Positions 1-13,300 of a DNA stretch of 64,000 nt are shown one piece after another. Position numbers and translations under genes: made by a program. The stretch is from Conchocele bisecta (lineage: Eukaryota > Mollusca > Bivalvia > Lucinida > Thyasiridae). Within the stretch, counting starts at the first letter, position 1. Each line of letters begins with the position of its first letter. Below the pieces are notes generated by a model, which saw nothing but the letters and a program-made list of their open reading frames with translations, was not told the origin of the DNA and made no database searches. The stretch is from the NCBI GenBank assembly GCA_029237695.1, contig CM055271.1, forward strand, positions 30,472,695-30,536,694. The letters are read 5' to 3'.

Positions 1-517
1 GAAATCTCTAATAAAAGAACGACCTTTTGACACTTCGGCGGCCATCTTCGATGACATAACAATCCGATGTCGACAAATAAATTCACCAGAGTGATCGCCT
101 CGTTGATACCTTCGATTTGATATATGACATGACCATATTCGGTCAAAAATAAAATTTGACCCCAATTTGACTCCACGGGCCACGCCCATTTTTGACCCCG
201 GGGTCATCATTTTAACAACTTTGAAAGAGCAATGTACATGGATCATTCCTACCAAGTTTTGTTTAAATCCGATTGGCGGTTTTTGAGAAGAAGATTTTTG
301 AAGAATTTGTGCTATTTTTAGACGGCGGCCATCTTGGATTACGTAATGACGTCATTTTAACAATTTTGTAATTCCCCTACAGTAAGGACTATGACCATGA
401 AGTTTGGTGACTATAGGCCCAATGGTTACCGAGGAGAAGACGTTTGAAAATGTTCACGGACGACAACGGACACATTGCGGTAACAATAGCTCACATGAGT
501 TTCTCTCAGGTGAGCTA
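1..517 (-). repeat. Truncated copy of the GCTCACCTGA-type dispersed repeat
   Basis: This is the reverse complement of part of the repeat at 46087-47334. Shared stretches include the ACCCCGGGGTCA block, the segment on 'ggtcatgtcatatatcaaat' (rc at about 117-137) and the terminus 'ctcaggtgagctaaaaac' at about 505-520. The window starts inside the element. I see no coding capacity. The terminal GCTCACCTGA is slightly degraded here. Confidence 0.85.
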
Positions 518-3500
518 AAAACTAACCTCTACTAATCGGTTAAGATTAAGATTAGTGGTTTTAGGTAGAGATTAGGGTTTTTCTTAATCGATTAAGCATT
601 GTCACTAACCAGTTGACGATAATACATGGAGAAAACCACTAACCTCTACTAACCGATTAAGGAAAACACTAACCTCTACTAACCGGCTAAGGATTAGTGG
701 TTTTAGGTAGAGATTAGGGGTTTTCTTAATCGATTAAGCATTGTCACTAACCAGTTGACGATAATCCATCGAGAAAACCACTAACCTCTACTAACCGATT
801 AAGAAAAACACTAACCTCTACTAACCGGTTAAGGTTAAGATTAAGATTAGTGGTTTTAGGTAGAGATTAGGGGTTTTCTTAATCGATTAAGCATTGTCAC
901 TAACCAGTTGACGATAATCCATCGAGAAAACCACTAACCTCTACTAACCGATTAGAAAAAACACTAACCTCTACTAACCGGTGAAGGTTAAGATTAAGAT
1001 TAAGTTGTAGTAGAGATTAGGGTTTTTCTTAATCTTTTTATATAGCATTAAGTCACTAACCAGTGACTATACATGAGAAAAAAAACACTAACCTCTAACA
1101 ACGGATTAAGACTAAACTCTACTATTCGTTAAGATTAAGATTAGTGGATTTTAGGTAGAGATTAGGGTTTTAGGGCGGTTTTCTTAATCGATTAAGCATT
1201 GTCACTAACACAGTGTTGACGATAATCCATCGAGAAAACCATAACCCCTCTACCTAAAAACCTAACCTTTAAGGAAAACACATATAACCTCTACTAACCG
1301 CTGACTAAGGAATTATGGTTTTCGGTAGAGATTAGGGTTTTTCCTTAATCGATTAAGTATTTTCCACCTAACCAGTTGACGATAATCCATTCGAGAAAAA
1401 CCACTAACCTACTAACCGTTAAGAAAAAGTATAACCTCTAACTAACCTAGTTAAGAGGTTAAGATTAGTGTTCTTAGGTACAGATTAGGGTTTTCCTTAA
1501 TCGATTAAGCATTGTCACAAACCAGTTTGAACGATAATTCCAATCGAAAAAGAAAACCACTAACCTCTATTAACCGATTAAGAAAAACAACCTAACCTCT
1601 AACTAACTCGGTTAAGGTTTAAGATTAAGATTAGTGGTTTAGGTAGAGAATTCAGGGTTTTTCTTTAATCGGATTAAGCAATTGTCACTAACCAATTGAC
1701 GATAATCCATCGAGGAAAACCACTAACCTCTAATAACCGTTAAGGAAAACACTAACCTCTACTAACCGGCTAAGGATTAGTGGTTTTCGGTAAGATTAGG
1801 GGTTTTCTTTAATTTTCGATTAAGATTTTCACTAACCTGTTGACGATAATCCATTCGAAGAAAACCACTAACCCTCTAACCGATTAATTAAAAAAGTATA
1901 ACCTCTACTAACTAGTGAAGGTTAAGATTAGTGTTTTTAGTAAACCAGATTAGGGGTTGACTTAATCGAATAAGCATTGTCACTTTTTAACCAAGTTGAC
2001 GAGAATCCATTTAGAACCACTAACCTCAATTACCCGATTAAAAAAACCACTAACCTTCCTACTTTAAAACCGGTTAGGTTAAGATTAAGAATAGTTGGTT
2101 TTAGGTACAGAGATTAAGGGGTTTTCCTAAAAAATCGATTTAAGCAATGTCACAACCAGATTACGATAATCCAATCCGAGGGAAAACCACTAACCTTCTA
2201 CTTAACCGGTTTAAGGAAAACACTAACCTCTTACTTAACCACTAAGGAAATTAGGGATTTTCGGTTTTTAGAGGATTAGGGGTTTTCTTAATCGATTAAA
2301 AGTATTTTGGGCACTAACCATTTTGACGATAATTCCAATCGAGACAAACCACTAACCTACAAACGATTAAGAAAAAGTAAACCTCTACTAACTATGATAT
2401 AAGGTTAAGATTAGAGGTTTTGAGGTACAGATTAGAATTTTTTCTTAATCCGATTAAGCATTGTCCACTAGCCAGTTGACGAAATAACCCATCGAGAAAA
2501 CCACAAACCTCCTTAGTTAACCGATTAAGAAAAACACTAACCTCATACTAACCGGTTAAGGTTAAGATTAACCGAGGTTAGTAAGGTTTTTAGGTAGGAT
2601 TAGGGGTTTTCTAATCGATTAAGCATTGTCACTAACCAGTTGACGATAATCCATCGAGAAAACCACTAACCTCTACTAACCGATTAAGAAAAACCACTAA
2701 CCTAACTACTAATCGGTAGAAGATTAGTGGTTTTTAGGTAGTAGATTAGGGGTTTTACTTAATCGACTCAGCATTGTCTACTACCAGTTAGACGATAATC
2801 CAGTGGAGCAAAAACCACTAACCGTAATCTACAATAACCGATTAAGAAAAAACACTAACCTAATACTAACCGGTTAAGGTTAAGGTTAATTATTAATGAT
2901 TAGTGGTTTTAGGTAGAGATTAGGGGGGGTTTTCTTAATCGAGTCGATTAGCATTGTTACTAACCAGTTGATGATAATCCATGGAGAAAACCAAAACTAC
3001 TAACTAACTAAGCTAACCGATTAAGGAAATTAAAACACTAACCTCTACTAACCTGGTCTAAGGATTAGTGGTTTTTAGGTAGAGAGAGATTAGGGGTTTT
3101 CTTAATTCGATTAAGTATTTTCACTAACCAGTTGACGAAATAAACCATCGAGAAAACCACTAACCTACTAACCGATTAAGAAAAAGTATAACCTCTACTA
3201 ACTAGTTAAGGTTAAGATTAAGATTAGTGGTTTTAGGTAGAGATTAGGGGTTTTCTTAATCGATTAAGCATTGTCACTAACCAGGTTGACGATAAATCCA
3301 TCGAGAAAAACCACAACCTACTACTACCAACCGATTAAGGAAAAAACACTAACTTACTAACCGGTGAAGGTTAAGAATTAAGATTTTTTTTTAATTGATA
3401 TTTTAGGTAGAGATTAGGGTTTTTCTTAATCGATTCAAGCCACGTCACTAACCAGTTGACGATAATACCAAGGAGAAAACCCACTAACCATCTACTAATC

Positions 3501-6150
3501 CGATTAAGAAAACAAAAAAACTAACCGCTACTAATCCGGCGAAGGATTAGAGTGGTGTTTTAGGTAAGAGAATTAGGGGTTTTCATTAATTCGATTAAAA
3601 GCATTAATCACTAAACCAGTTGACGATAATCCATCGAGAAAACCACTAACCTACTAACCTACCGATTAAGAAAAACACTAACCTCTACCTAACCTCTTTA
3701 AGGTTAAAGATTAAGATTAGTGGTTTTAGGTAGAAGAATTAGGGTTTTCTTAATCGATTATTAAGCATTGTCACTAAAAACCCAGTTGACGATAATCCAT
3801 CGAGAAAACACAAAACCTCTACCTAAATCGTTTAAGGAAAAACAACTAACCTCCTACTAACCGGCCTAAGGATTAGTGGTTTCGGTAGAGATTATGTTTT
3901 CTTAATCCCGATTAGTAAGTTTCACTAAAAACCAGTTGACGATAACCATCGAGAAAACACTAACCTACAAACCGATTAAGAAAAAGGTATAAGGACCTCT
4001 ACTAACTTAAGTTAAGGTTAAGATTAGTGGTTTTTAAGGTACAGATAGGGGTTTCTTAATTCGATTAAGGCATTGTTTTTCACTTAACACAAGTTGACGA
4101 AATCCATTGAGAAAACCACTAACCTCTATTAACCGTTAAAAAAACAACTAACCTCCTACTAACCGGTAAGGTTAAGATTAAGATTAGTGGTTTTAGTAGA
4201 GATTAAGGGTTTTCTTAATCGATTAAGGCATTGTCAAAACCTAACCAGTTGAACCCAATAATCTCAACGAGAAAACCACAAACTCTATAACCGATTAAGA
4301 AAAACAAAAAAAACTAACCTCTACTAAACCGGTGAAGGTTAAGATTAAGATTAGTGTTGGTTTTTGGTTTTTTAGTAGAGATTAAGGGGTTTATTTCTTA
4401 ATCGATTCAAGCAATTGGTCACTAACCAGTTACGAATAATCCATGAGAAAACCACTAACAAATCCTACTAACCGCTTAAGGAAAACAAAACCTAACCTCT
4501 AACCTAACCGCTAAGGATTAGATGTTTTAGGTAGAGATTATGGGTTTTCTTAATCCGATTAAGTATTTCACTTAACCAGTTGAAAAAACGATAATCCATC
4601 GAAGGAAAACAACCTAACCTACTAACCGGATTTAAGAATAAAGTTAAAAATAACCTCTAACGAACTTAGTTAAGGTTTTTAAGGATTAAGATTAGGGGTT
4701 TCTTTTAAGGTAGAGATTAAGGGGTTTTCTTAATCATTAAGACATTGTCCTAACCAAGTTGACCGATTAACCCAACGCGAAAACCACTAACCTCCTATAA
4801 CCGATAAGAAAACCATACTAAACCTTCTACAGTACAATCCGTGAAGGTTAAGATTAAATTAAGTGGAAACAGGTAAGATTTAATGGTTTTTCCTAATCTA
4901 TTAAGCAAAGGTCAACTACCATTTGACGAAATACATTGGAGAAAACCACAACCTCTACTTAACCGAATTAAGAAAAAAACTAACCTCTACTTTAAATTCG
5001 GTTAAGATTAAGATTGGGGGTTTTTAGGTAGAGATTAGAGGGTTTTCTTAATCGATTAAGCAAATTGATCACTAACCAAATTGAACGATAATACCATACG
5101 AGAAAACCACTTAACCTCTACTAAACCAGATTCAAAGAAAAAACCTAACCACTAACCTAACCCTACTTAACCGGATTAATTAAAATTAAGATTAGTGGTT
5201 TTAGGGTAGGAGAATTAGGGGTTTTTCTTAATCGATTAAGCAATGATTCACTAAGCCAGTTGAACGATAATCCAACCATCGAGAAAACCCACTAACCTCT
5301 ACTAACCGCCGATAAGAAACAAAAAGTATAAAAACCTCTACTAACCTTAGTTTGAGTAAGAATTAAGGATTAAGAATAACAAGTGGTCTTTTAGGTACAG
5401 ATTTAAGGGGTTTTCCTTAAATCGATTAAGCAATCTTGTCACTAAAAACCATTGACGATAATCCATCGAGAAAACCATTAACCTCCTAACTAACCAAATA
5501 AAAGAAGAAAAACCACTAACCAACCTTACTACCGGCTTAAAGATTAAGCTTCCGTGGTTTTTAAGGTAGAGATTAAGGGTTTTCTAAAAATCGTTTTAAG
5601 CATGTTCAACCTAACCAGTTACGATAATCCATCGAGAAAACCACTAACCTCTAACTAACCGGCTTAAGAAAAAGGTATAACCTCTACTTAAAACTTTAAG
5701 GTAAATTCAGTGGTTTTAAGGTACAGATTAGGGGTTTTTCTTAATCCGATTAAAGCATTGTCCCACTAACCAAGTTGACGATAAATCCAAGAGAGAAAAC
5801 CACTAACCTCTACTAACCGATTAAGAACAAAACCCTACCTAACCTACTAATCGGAATTAAGGTTATAAAAATTAAGTGTTTTAGGGTTAGAAGATTAAGG
5901 GGTGTTTCTTAATCGATTAAAGCCATTGTTCCAGGAAACCATTGAACGATAATCCTTGGAGAGGCACCACTAACCTTTTCTTAACTAACCGATTTTTTTT
6001 TAAGAAAAACACTAACCTCTTACTATCGTTTATATAAAAATATTAATGGTTAAGGTAGTAGATTTAGGGTTTCTTAATCCGATTAAGCATTTTCACTAAC
6101 CAGTTGAGATAATACCATCGAGAAAACCATTAACCTCTACATAACCGATT
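518..6150. repeat. Satellite A, left block (indel-rich)
   Basis: Tandem copies of a unit of about 141-153 bp run without break. The landmarks are GATTAGTGGTTTTAGGTAGA, CTTAATCGATTAAGCATTGT, AACCAGTTGACGATAATCCA and two ACTAACCTCTACTAACCG segments. The first 500 bases are clean. From about 1060 to 6150 nearly every unit has one or more 1-4 base insertions or deletions and extra A, T or C in runs, whereas the block at 7363-12238 made of the same units does not. Some units are of the GTATAACCTCT subtype also seen in the right block. There is no coding sequence. Confidence 0.93.
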
Positions 6151-6700
6151 AAGAACAAAGAAACGAGGCCGAAAGCCACGAATGGCCCAGTTTTTTGCAA
6201 GCATCAAGACACGTTGGATAACATAAAATTATACCCACTTTTTGTAGACTAGAATGGCCGTGGCCTGCATGTCGCAAGACCTTGGGGCGAGGCCATGGAC
6301 AACTAAAAAAAATAAAAAAAAGATATAGTAAGATGGTAAAAACTTTAACCGAAAAAAAAACTTTAAACCGGAACACACGGACCGTACGGGAACGGACGAC
6401 GGACGGATGGACATATGCCAAAATGCCGACGATATCGCGCTTTCAGCTAGCGGGTGCGACAATGATGATAAACACCAATGTGAAGTATCAAGGTAATGGG
6501 TGAAGCAGTTGCAGAGATATAGTACACGAAAAAACTTTAACAAAACAATTCAAAGTAATTTGACCTTGACATTGGGAACAGGGGCCGCACGGTTGGGGGT
6601 TAGAATGAAAATATGGATGATGATAAACACCCATGTGAAGTTTCAAGGTAACGGGCGAAGCAGTTGCAGAGATGTAGTATAACGAAAAACTTTTAACCAA
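6151..6700. repeat. Dispersed repeat interrupting satellite A
   Basis: A unit with 'gatgataaacaccaatgtgaag' (split motif near 6465) recurs near 6618 about 157 bases later, each time followed by a 'gcagttgcagagat' stretch and an A-rich 'cgaaaaactttaac' tail. Around 6375-6415 there is a GGACGG-type run. No reading frame here looks real; the short ones are low-complexity. Confidence 0.6.
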
Positions 6701-7362
6701 AAAACTATAACCAGACGTACGTTAAAAAGTTAACGTTGAAAATGGCTAAGTCAATTACGTAGAAATAATAGGTGAAGGTAAAAAAAATGGTCACATGTTG
6801 GATAGTTGTATGTGGTAGGCACCCCTTGGTTATGAAGCTGTGAAAGTTTGGTGGTCCAAGGTGGTACAGTACCAAATAAATGGACTTAAACACGAAAACT
6901 TAACATTGTAAACGCAAAAACTTAACATTGAAAATGGCTAAGTCGACTGCGCGGAAAAAATGGGTCAAGTTAAAAAAAAAGTAACATGTTGGATAGTGAT
7001 ATGTGGTGGGCACCCCTTGATTATGAAGCTGTGAAAGTTTGGTGGTCCTAGGTGGTACAGTACTAAATAAATGGACTTAAACACGAAAACTTAACATTGT
7101 AAACGCGAAAACTTAACATTGAAAATGGCTAAGTCGACTGCGCGGAAAAAATGGGTCAAGTTAAAGAAAAAGTAACATGTTGGATAGTGATATGTGGTGG
7201 GCACCCCTTGATTATGAAGCTGTGAAAGGTTGGTGGTCCTAGGTGGTACAGTAACAAAGAAATGGACTCGAACTTAACATTGATTGTGGACGCCGCCCAA
7301 CGCCCGCCGCCCGCCCGCCCGCCAATCCAATAGCCTGGATTTTTTTTCCAAAAACCTGGCTA
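6701..7362. repeat. 191 bp tandem repeat, about 3 copies, ending in a GC-rich tail
   Basis: The landmark 'atggctaagtc' occurs near 6742, 6934 and 7125, so the period is about 191-192 bases. Each unit carries 'aacatgttggatag', 'gcaccccttg' and 'tggtggtcc'. The array stops in a run of GCCCGCC-type repeats at about 7287-7325 and a short 'aaaacctggctaaaaacac' junction, where satellite A resumes. Together with 6151-6700 it looks like one insertion into satellite A. Confidence 0.75.
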
Positions 7363-10300
7363 AAAACACTAACCTCTACTAACCGGTTAAGGTTAAGATT
7401 AAGATTAGTGGTTTTAGGTAGAGATTAGGGGTTTTCTTAATCGATTAAGCATTGTCACTAACCAGTTGACGATAATCCATCGAGAAAACCACTAACCTAC
7501 TAACCGATTAAGAAAAAGTATAACCTCTACTAACCGGTTAAGGTTAAGATTAAGATTAAGATTGGTGGTTTTAGGTAGAGATTAGGGGTTTTCTTAATCG
7601 ATTAAGCATTGTCACTAACCAGTTGACGATAATCCATCGAGAAAACCACTAACCTCTACTAACCGATTAAGAAAAACACTAACCTCTACTAATCGGTTAA
7701 GATTAAGATTAGTGGTTTTAGGTAGAGATTAGGGGTTTTCTTAATCGATTAAGCATTGTCACTAACCAGTTGACGATAATCCATGGAGAAAACCACTAAC
7801 CTCTACTAACCGATTAAGAAAAACACTAACCTCTACTAACCGGTTAAGGTTAATATTAAGATTAGTGGTTTTAGGTTGAGATTAGGGGTTTTCTTAATCG
7901 ATTCAGCATTGTCACTAACCAGTTGACAATAATCCATGGAGAAAACCACTAACCTCTACTAACCGATTAAGGAAAACACTAACCTCTACTAACCGGCTAA
8001 GAATTAGTGGTTTTAGGTAGAGATTAGGGGTTTTCTTAATCGATTAAGCATTGTCACTAACCAGTTGACGATAATCCATCGAGAAAACCACTAACATCTA
8101 CTAACCGTTTAAGGAAAACACTAACCTCTACTAACCGGTTAAGGATTAGTGGTTTTAGGTAGAGATTAGGGGTTTTCTTAATCGATTAAGCATTGTCACT
8201 AACCAGTTGACAATAATCCATGGAGAAAACCACTAACCTCTACTAACCGATTAAGGAAAACACTAACCTCTACTAACCGGCTAAGGATTAGTGGTTTTAG
8301 GTAGAGATTAGGGGTTTTCTTAATCGATTAAGTATTTTCACTAACCAGTTGACGATAATCCATCGAGAAAACCACTAACCTACTAACCGATTAAGAAAAA
8401 GTATAACCTCTACTAACTAGTTAAGGTTAAGATTAGTGGTTTTAGGTAGAGATTAGGGGTTTTCTTAATCACTTAAGCATTGTCACTAACCAGTTGACGA
8501 TAATCCATCGAGAAAACCACTAACCTCTATTAACCGATTAAGAAAAACACTAACCTCTACTAACCGGTTAAGGTTAAGATTAAGATTAGTGGTTTTAGGT
8601 AGAGATTAGGGGTTTTCTTAATCGATTAAGCATTGTCACTAACCAGTTGACGATAATCCATCGAGAAAACCACTAACCTCTACTAACCGATTAAGAAAAA
8701 CACTAACCTCTACTAACCGGTTAAGGTTAATATTAAGATTAGTGGTTTTAGGTAGAGATTAGGGGTTTTCTTAATCGATTCAGCATTGTCACTAACCAGT
8801 TGACGATAATCCATGGAGAAAACCACTAACCTCTACTAACCGATTAAGGAAAACACTAACCTCTACTAACCGGCTAAGGATTAGTGGTTTTCGGTAGAGA
8901 TTAGGGGTTTTCGGTAGAGATTAAGTATTTTCACTAACCAGTTGACGATAATCCATCGAGAAAACCACTAACCTACTAACCGATTAAGAAAAAGTATAAC
9001 CTCTACTAACTAGTTAAGGTTAAGATTAGTGGTTTTAGGTACAGATTAGGGGTTTTCTTAATCGATTAAGCATTGTCACTAACCAGTTGACGATAATCCA
9101 TGGAGAAAACCACTAACCTCTACTAACCGATTAAGAAAAACACTAACCTCTACTAACCGGCTAAGGATTAGTGGTTTTAGGTAGAGATTAGGGGTTTTCT
9201 TAATCGATTAAGCATTGTCACTAACCAGTTGACGATAATCCATCGAGAAAACCACTAACCTCTACTAACCGTTTAAGGAAAACACTAACCTCTACTAACC
9301 GGCTAAGGATTAGTGGTTTTCGGTAGAGATTAGGTGTTTTCTTAATCGATTAAGTATTTTCACTAACCAGTTGACGATAATCCATCGAGAAAACCACTAA
9401 CCTACTAACCGATTAAGAAAAAGTATAACCTCTACTAACTAGTTAAGGTTAAGATTAGTGGTATTTTGGTTACAGATTAGGGGTTTTCTTAATCGATTAA
9501 GCATTGTCACTAACCAGTTGACGATAATCCATCGAGAAAACCACTAACCTCTATTAACCGATTAAGAAAAACACTAACCTCTACTAACCGGTTAAGGTTA
9601 AGATTAAGATTAGTGGTTTTAGGTAGAGATTAGGGGTTTTCTTAATCGATTAAGCATTGTCACTAACCAGTTGACGATAATCCATCGAGAAAACCACTAA
9701 CCTCTACTAACCGATTAAGAAAAACACTAACCTCTACTAATCGGTTAAGATTAATATTAGTGGTTTTAGGTAGAGATTAGGGGTTTTCTTAATCGATTCA
9801 GCATTGTCACTAACCAGTTGACGATAATCCATGGAGAAAACCACTAACCTCTACTAACCGATTAAGAAAAACACTAACCTCTACTAACCGGTTAAGGTTA
9901 ATATTAAGATTAGTGGCTTTAGGTAGAGATTAGGGGTTTTCTTAATCGATTCAGCATTGTCACTAACCAGTTGACGATAATCCATGGAGAAAACCACTAA
10001 CCTCTACTAACCGATTAAGGAAAACACTAACCTCTACTAACCGGCTAAGGATTAGTGGTTTTAGGTAGAGATTAGGGGTTTTCTTAATCGATTAAGCATT
10101 GTCACTAACCAGTTGACGATAATCCATCGAGAAAACCACTAACCTACTAACCGATTAAGAAAAAGTATAACCTCTACTAACTAGTTAAGGTTAAGATTAG
10201 TGGTTTTAGGTACAGATTAGGGGTTTTCTTAATCGATTAAGCATTGTCACTAACCAGTTGACGATAATCCATCGAGAAAACCACTAACCTCTATTAACCG

Positions 10301-12238
10301 ATTAAGAAAAACACTAACCTCTACTAACCGGTTAAGGTTAAGATTAAGATTAGTGGTTTTAGGTAGAGATTAGGGGTTTTCTTAATCGATTAAGCATTGT
10401 CACTAACCAGTTGACGATAATCCATCGAGAAAACCACTAACCTCTACTAACCGTTTAAGGAAAACACTAACCTCTACTAACCGGCTAAGGATTAGTGGTT
10501 TTCGGTAGAGATTAGGGGTTTTCGGTAGAGATTAAGTATTTTCACTAACCAGTTGACGATAATCCATCGAGAAAACCACTAACCTACTAACCGATTAAGA
10601 AAAAGTATAACCTCTACTAACTAGTTAAGGTTAAGATTAGTGGTTTTAGGTACAGATTAGGGGTTTTCTTAATCGATTAAGCATTGTCACTAACCAGTTG
10701 ACGATAATCCATGGAGAAAACCACTAACCTCTACTAACCGATTAAGGAAAACACTAACCTCTACTAACCGGCTAAGGATTAGTGGTTTTAGGTAGAGATT
10801 AGGGGTTTTCTTAATCGATTAAGCATTGTCACTAACCAGTTGACGATAATCCATCGAGAAAACCACTAACCTCTACTAACCGTTTAAGGAAAACACTAAC
10901 CTCTACTAACCGGCTAAGGATTAGTGGTTTTAGGTAGAGATTAGGGGTTTTCTTAATCGATTAAGTATTTTCACTAACCAGTTGATGATAATCCATCGAG
11001 AAAACCACTAACCTACTAACCGATTAAGAAAAAATATAACCTCTACTAACTAGTTAAGGTTAAGATTAGTGATTTTAGGTAGAGATTAGGGGTTTTCTTA
11101 ATCGATTAAGCATTGTCACTAACCAGTTGACGATAATCCATCGAGAAAACCACTAACCTCTACTAACCGATTAAGAAAAACACTAACCTCTACTAATCGG
11201 TTAAGATTAAGATTAGTGGTTTTAGGTAGAGATTAGGGGTTTTCTTAATCGATTCAGCATTGTCACTAACCAGTTGACGATAATCCATGGAGAAAACCAC
11301 TAACCTCTACTAAACGATTAAGAAAAACACTAACCTCTACTAACCGGTTAAGGTTAAGATTAGTGGTTTTAGGTTGAGATTAGGGGTTTTCTTAATCGAT
11401 TCAGCATTGTCACTAACCAGTTGACGATAATCCATCGAGAAAACCACTAACCTCTACTAACCGTTTAAGGAAAACACTAACATCTACTAACCGGCTAAGG
11501 ATTAGTGGTTTTAGGTAGAGATTAGGGGTTTTCTTAATCGATTAAGTATTTTCACTAACCAGTTGACGATAATCCATCGAGAAAACCACTAACCTACTAA
11601 CCGATTAAGAAAAAGTATAACCTCTACTAACTAGTTAAGGTTAAGATTAGTGGTTTTAGGTACAGATTAGGGGTTTTCTTAATCGATTAAGCATTGTCAC
11701 TAACCAGTTGACGATAATCCATCGAGAAAACCACTAACCTCTATTAACCGATTAAGAAAAACACTAACCTCTACTAACCGGTTAAGGTTAAGATTAAGAT
11801 TAGTGGTTTTAGGTAGAGATTAGGGGTTTTCTTAATCGATTAAGCATTGTCACTAACCAGTTGACGATAATCCATCGAGAAAACCACTAACCTCTACTAA
11901 CCGATTAAGAAAAACACTGACCTCTACTAACCGGTTAAGGTTAAGATTAATTGTTTTAGGTAGAGATTAGGGGTTTTCTTAATCGATTAATCATTTTCAC
12001 TAACCAGCTGACGATAATCCATCGATAAACCACTAACCTACTAACCGATGAAGAAAAAGTATAACCTCTACTAACTAGTTAAGGTTAAGAAAAACACTGA
12101 CCTCTACTAACCGGTTAAGGTTAAGATTAGTTGTTTTATGTAGAGATTAGGGGTTTTCTTAATCGATTAAGCATTGTCACTAACCAGTTGACGATAATCC
12201 ATCGAGAAAACCACTAACCTCTACTAACCGATTAAGAA
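7363..12238. repeat. Satellite A, right block (clean)
   Basis: About 33 head-to-tail units of 141-153 bp; length differences come mainly from how many 'ttaaggttaagatt' steps are present. Each unit is an imperfect dyad: 'accactaacctctactaacc' and 'cttaatcgattaag' on one side are mirrored by 'ggttttaggtagagattagg' on the other. A subtype with 'aaaaagtataacctctacta' recurs at roughly 8400, 8990, 9420, 10160, 10605, 11030, 11610 and 12057, i.e. every 3-5 units, which suggests higher-order structure. The last units (11920-12238) are more divergent, as at many satellite edges. Confidence 0.95.
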
Positions 12239-13192
12239 CAAGAAATGCGTCTGTCGAACGCGGATGTCACCTGCAGCATATTTGAGAACATTAGGTGTAC
12301 GCTCCCATAGAAAGTCGGGTACTTGTAAACCCCACTACTTCAAAGAAAACGTGGGGTCGGGAAACCCGAGTTGCACAGCTGGATACTGGAATAAACCTGT
12401 CTGCATCCCCAATACCAACCAGATTTAATGTTCCTTTAATGTTCCTAACACCGGGTCAAATGGCCCATTAGGCGATATGATAAGATTCTGAAATTCCCAG
12501 TTAAATTCTAAATATGTTATAACGCAAATAAAATCTATAAATAATGCTATAATCAATTTTATCATTATCAGAGATGCAAAAATGCCTTTTCTCCCGTCAA
12601 AATCGGTTGACCAACGACAAATATATTGTGAAAAGAAAGAAATTAAGATTTTACCAAAATATGTGTTCCGAAGACCTCTCCAAATCCCGCCAAAATGGTT
12701 CCAATACGGCGTAGGAATATGCGGGCCAAAATACTATCTATGATACCATTATAATATAAAATCGTATTCAATATTTATATACACCGAGGTGAATCGATAT
12801 ATGTATGCATTCCACTAAACAACGAAAACTAACAAGAAGCCAAATCGCCAAACATAATCCTTATGTGCGAAAATGAAACTGGACGTGTGAGAACTATTTT
12901 GTGTCCGCGCATGGATAATGGTCAGGCGGCTTGACCACTGCATAGGACAGAATAAATATGTCTGGTTTCTGAACTAAAATGGGAAGATATAATAAATACT
13001 AATCTTTTTTTGTTATTATTCGATAGCAGAGATATGTACTAGATATTTGCTGTATTTTTATATTTTATTCAAAATGTAGCAGTAAATATACAGAGCACAT
13101 AATTATGGCACCACGATTGCAAAACCTGCAATTATCTATGCCATACATGCATACATATGGCATATGTTGTCATGACGGAGAAATGGGGCTTA
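12239..13192. other. Non-coding AT-rich stretch
   Basis: The first 180 bases after the satellite (12244-12425) are GC-richer and contain 'cccactacttc...gtggggtcgggaaacccgag', which may be an old repeat. The rest is AT-rich with no convincing exon, repeat or RNA gene that I can recognise. Confidence 0.5.
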
Positions 13193-13300
13193 TGATCTAT
13201 GCTGCCAATTCCTCTACCCAAATCCCCTGCATATCCGCGCAGTCTGATCAGGGTCTGCACGGTTCGCCATTCCGTCTATCTCAATTGATTTCATACATAA
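13193..13300 (+). repeat. Dispersed repeat carrying the TCTGATCAGG core
   Basis: The stretch 'cgcagtctgatcagggtctg' followed by 'cacggttcgccattcc' closely matches segments at about 45210 and 62003, so it is a dispersed repeat fragment. The core also resembles the 'tgatctgggtctacactgg' part of the tandem unit at 18990-21690. I see no tRNA-like promoter boxes. Confidence 0.65.

Noticed and set aside
7363..12238. Telomere, because of TTAGGGG and CCCTAATC-like strings
   Set aside because: These are part of a 141-153 bp unit; there is no run of TTAGGG.
12244..12425. Structured RNA gene just after satellite A
   Set aside because: Some pairing is possible, but there is no cloverleaf, box element or known RNA consensus.
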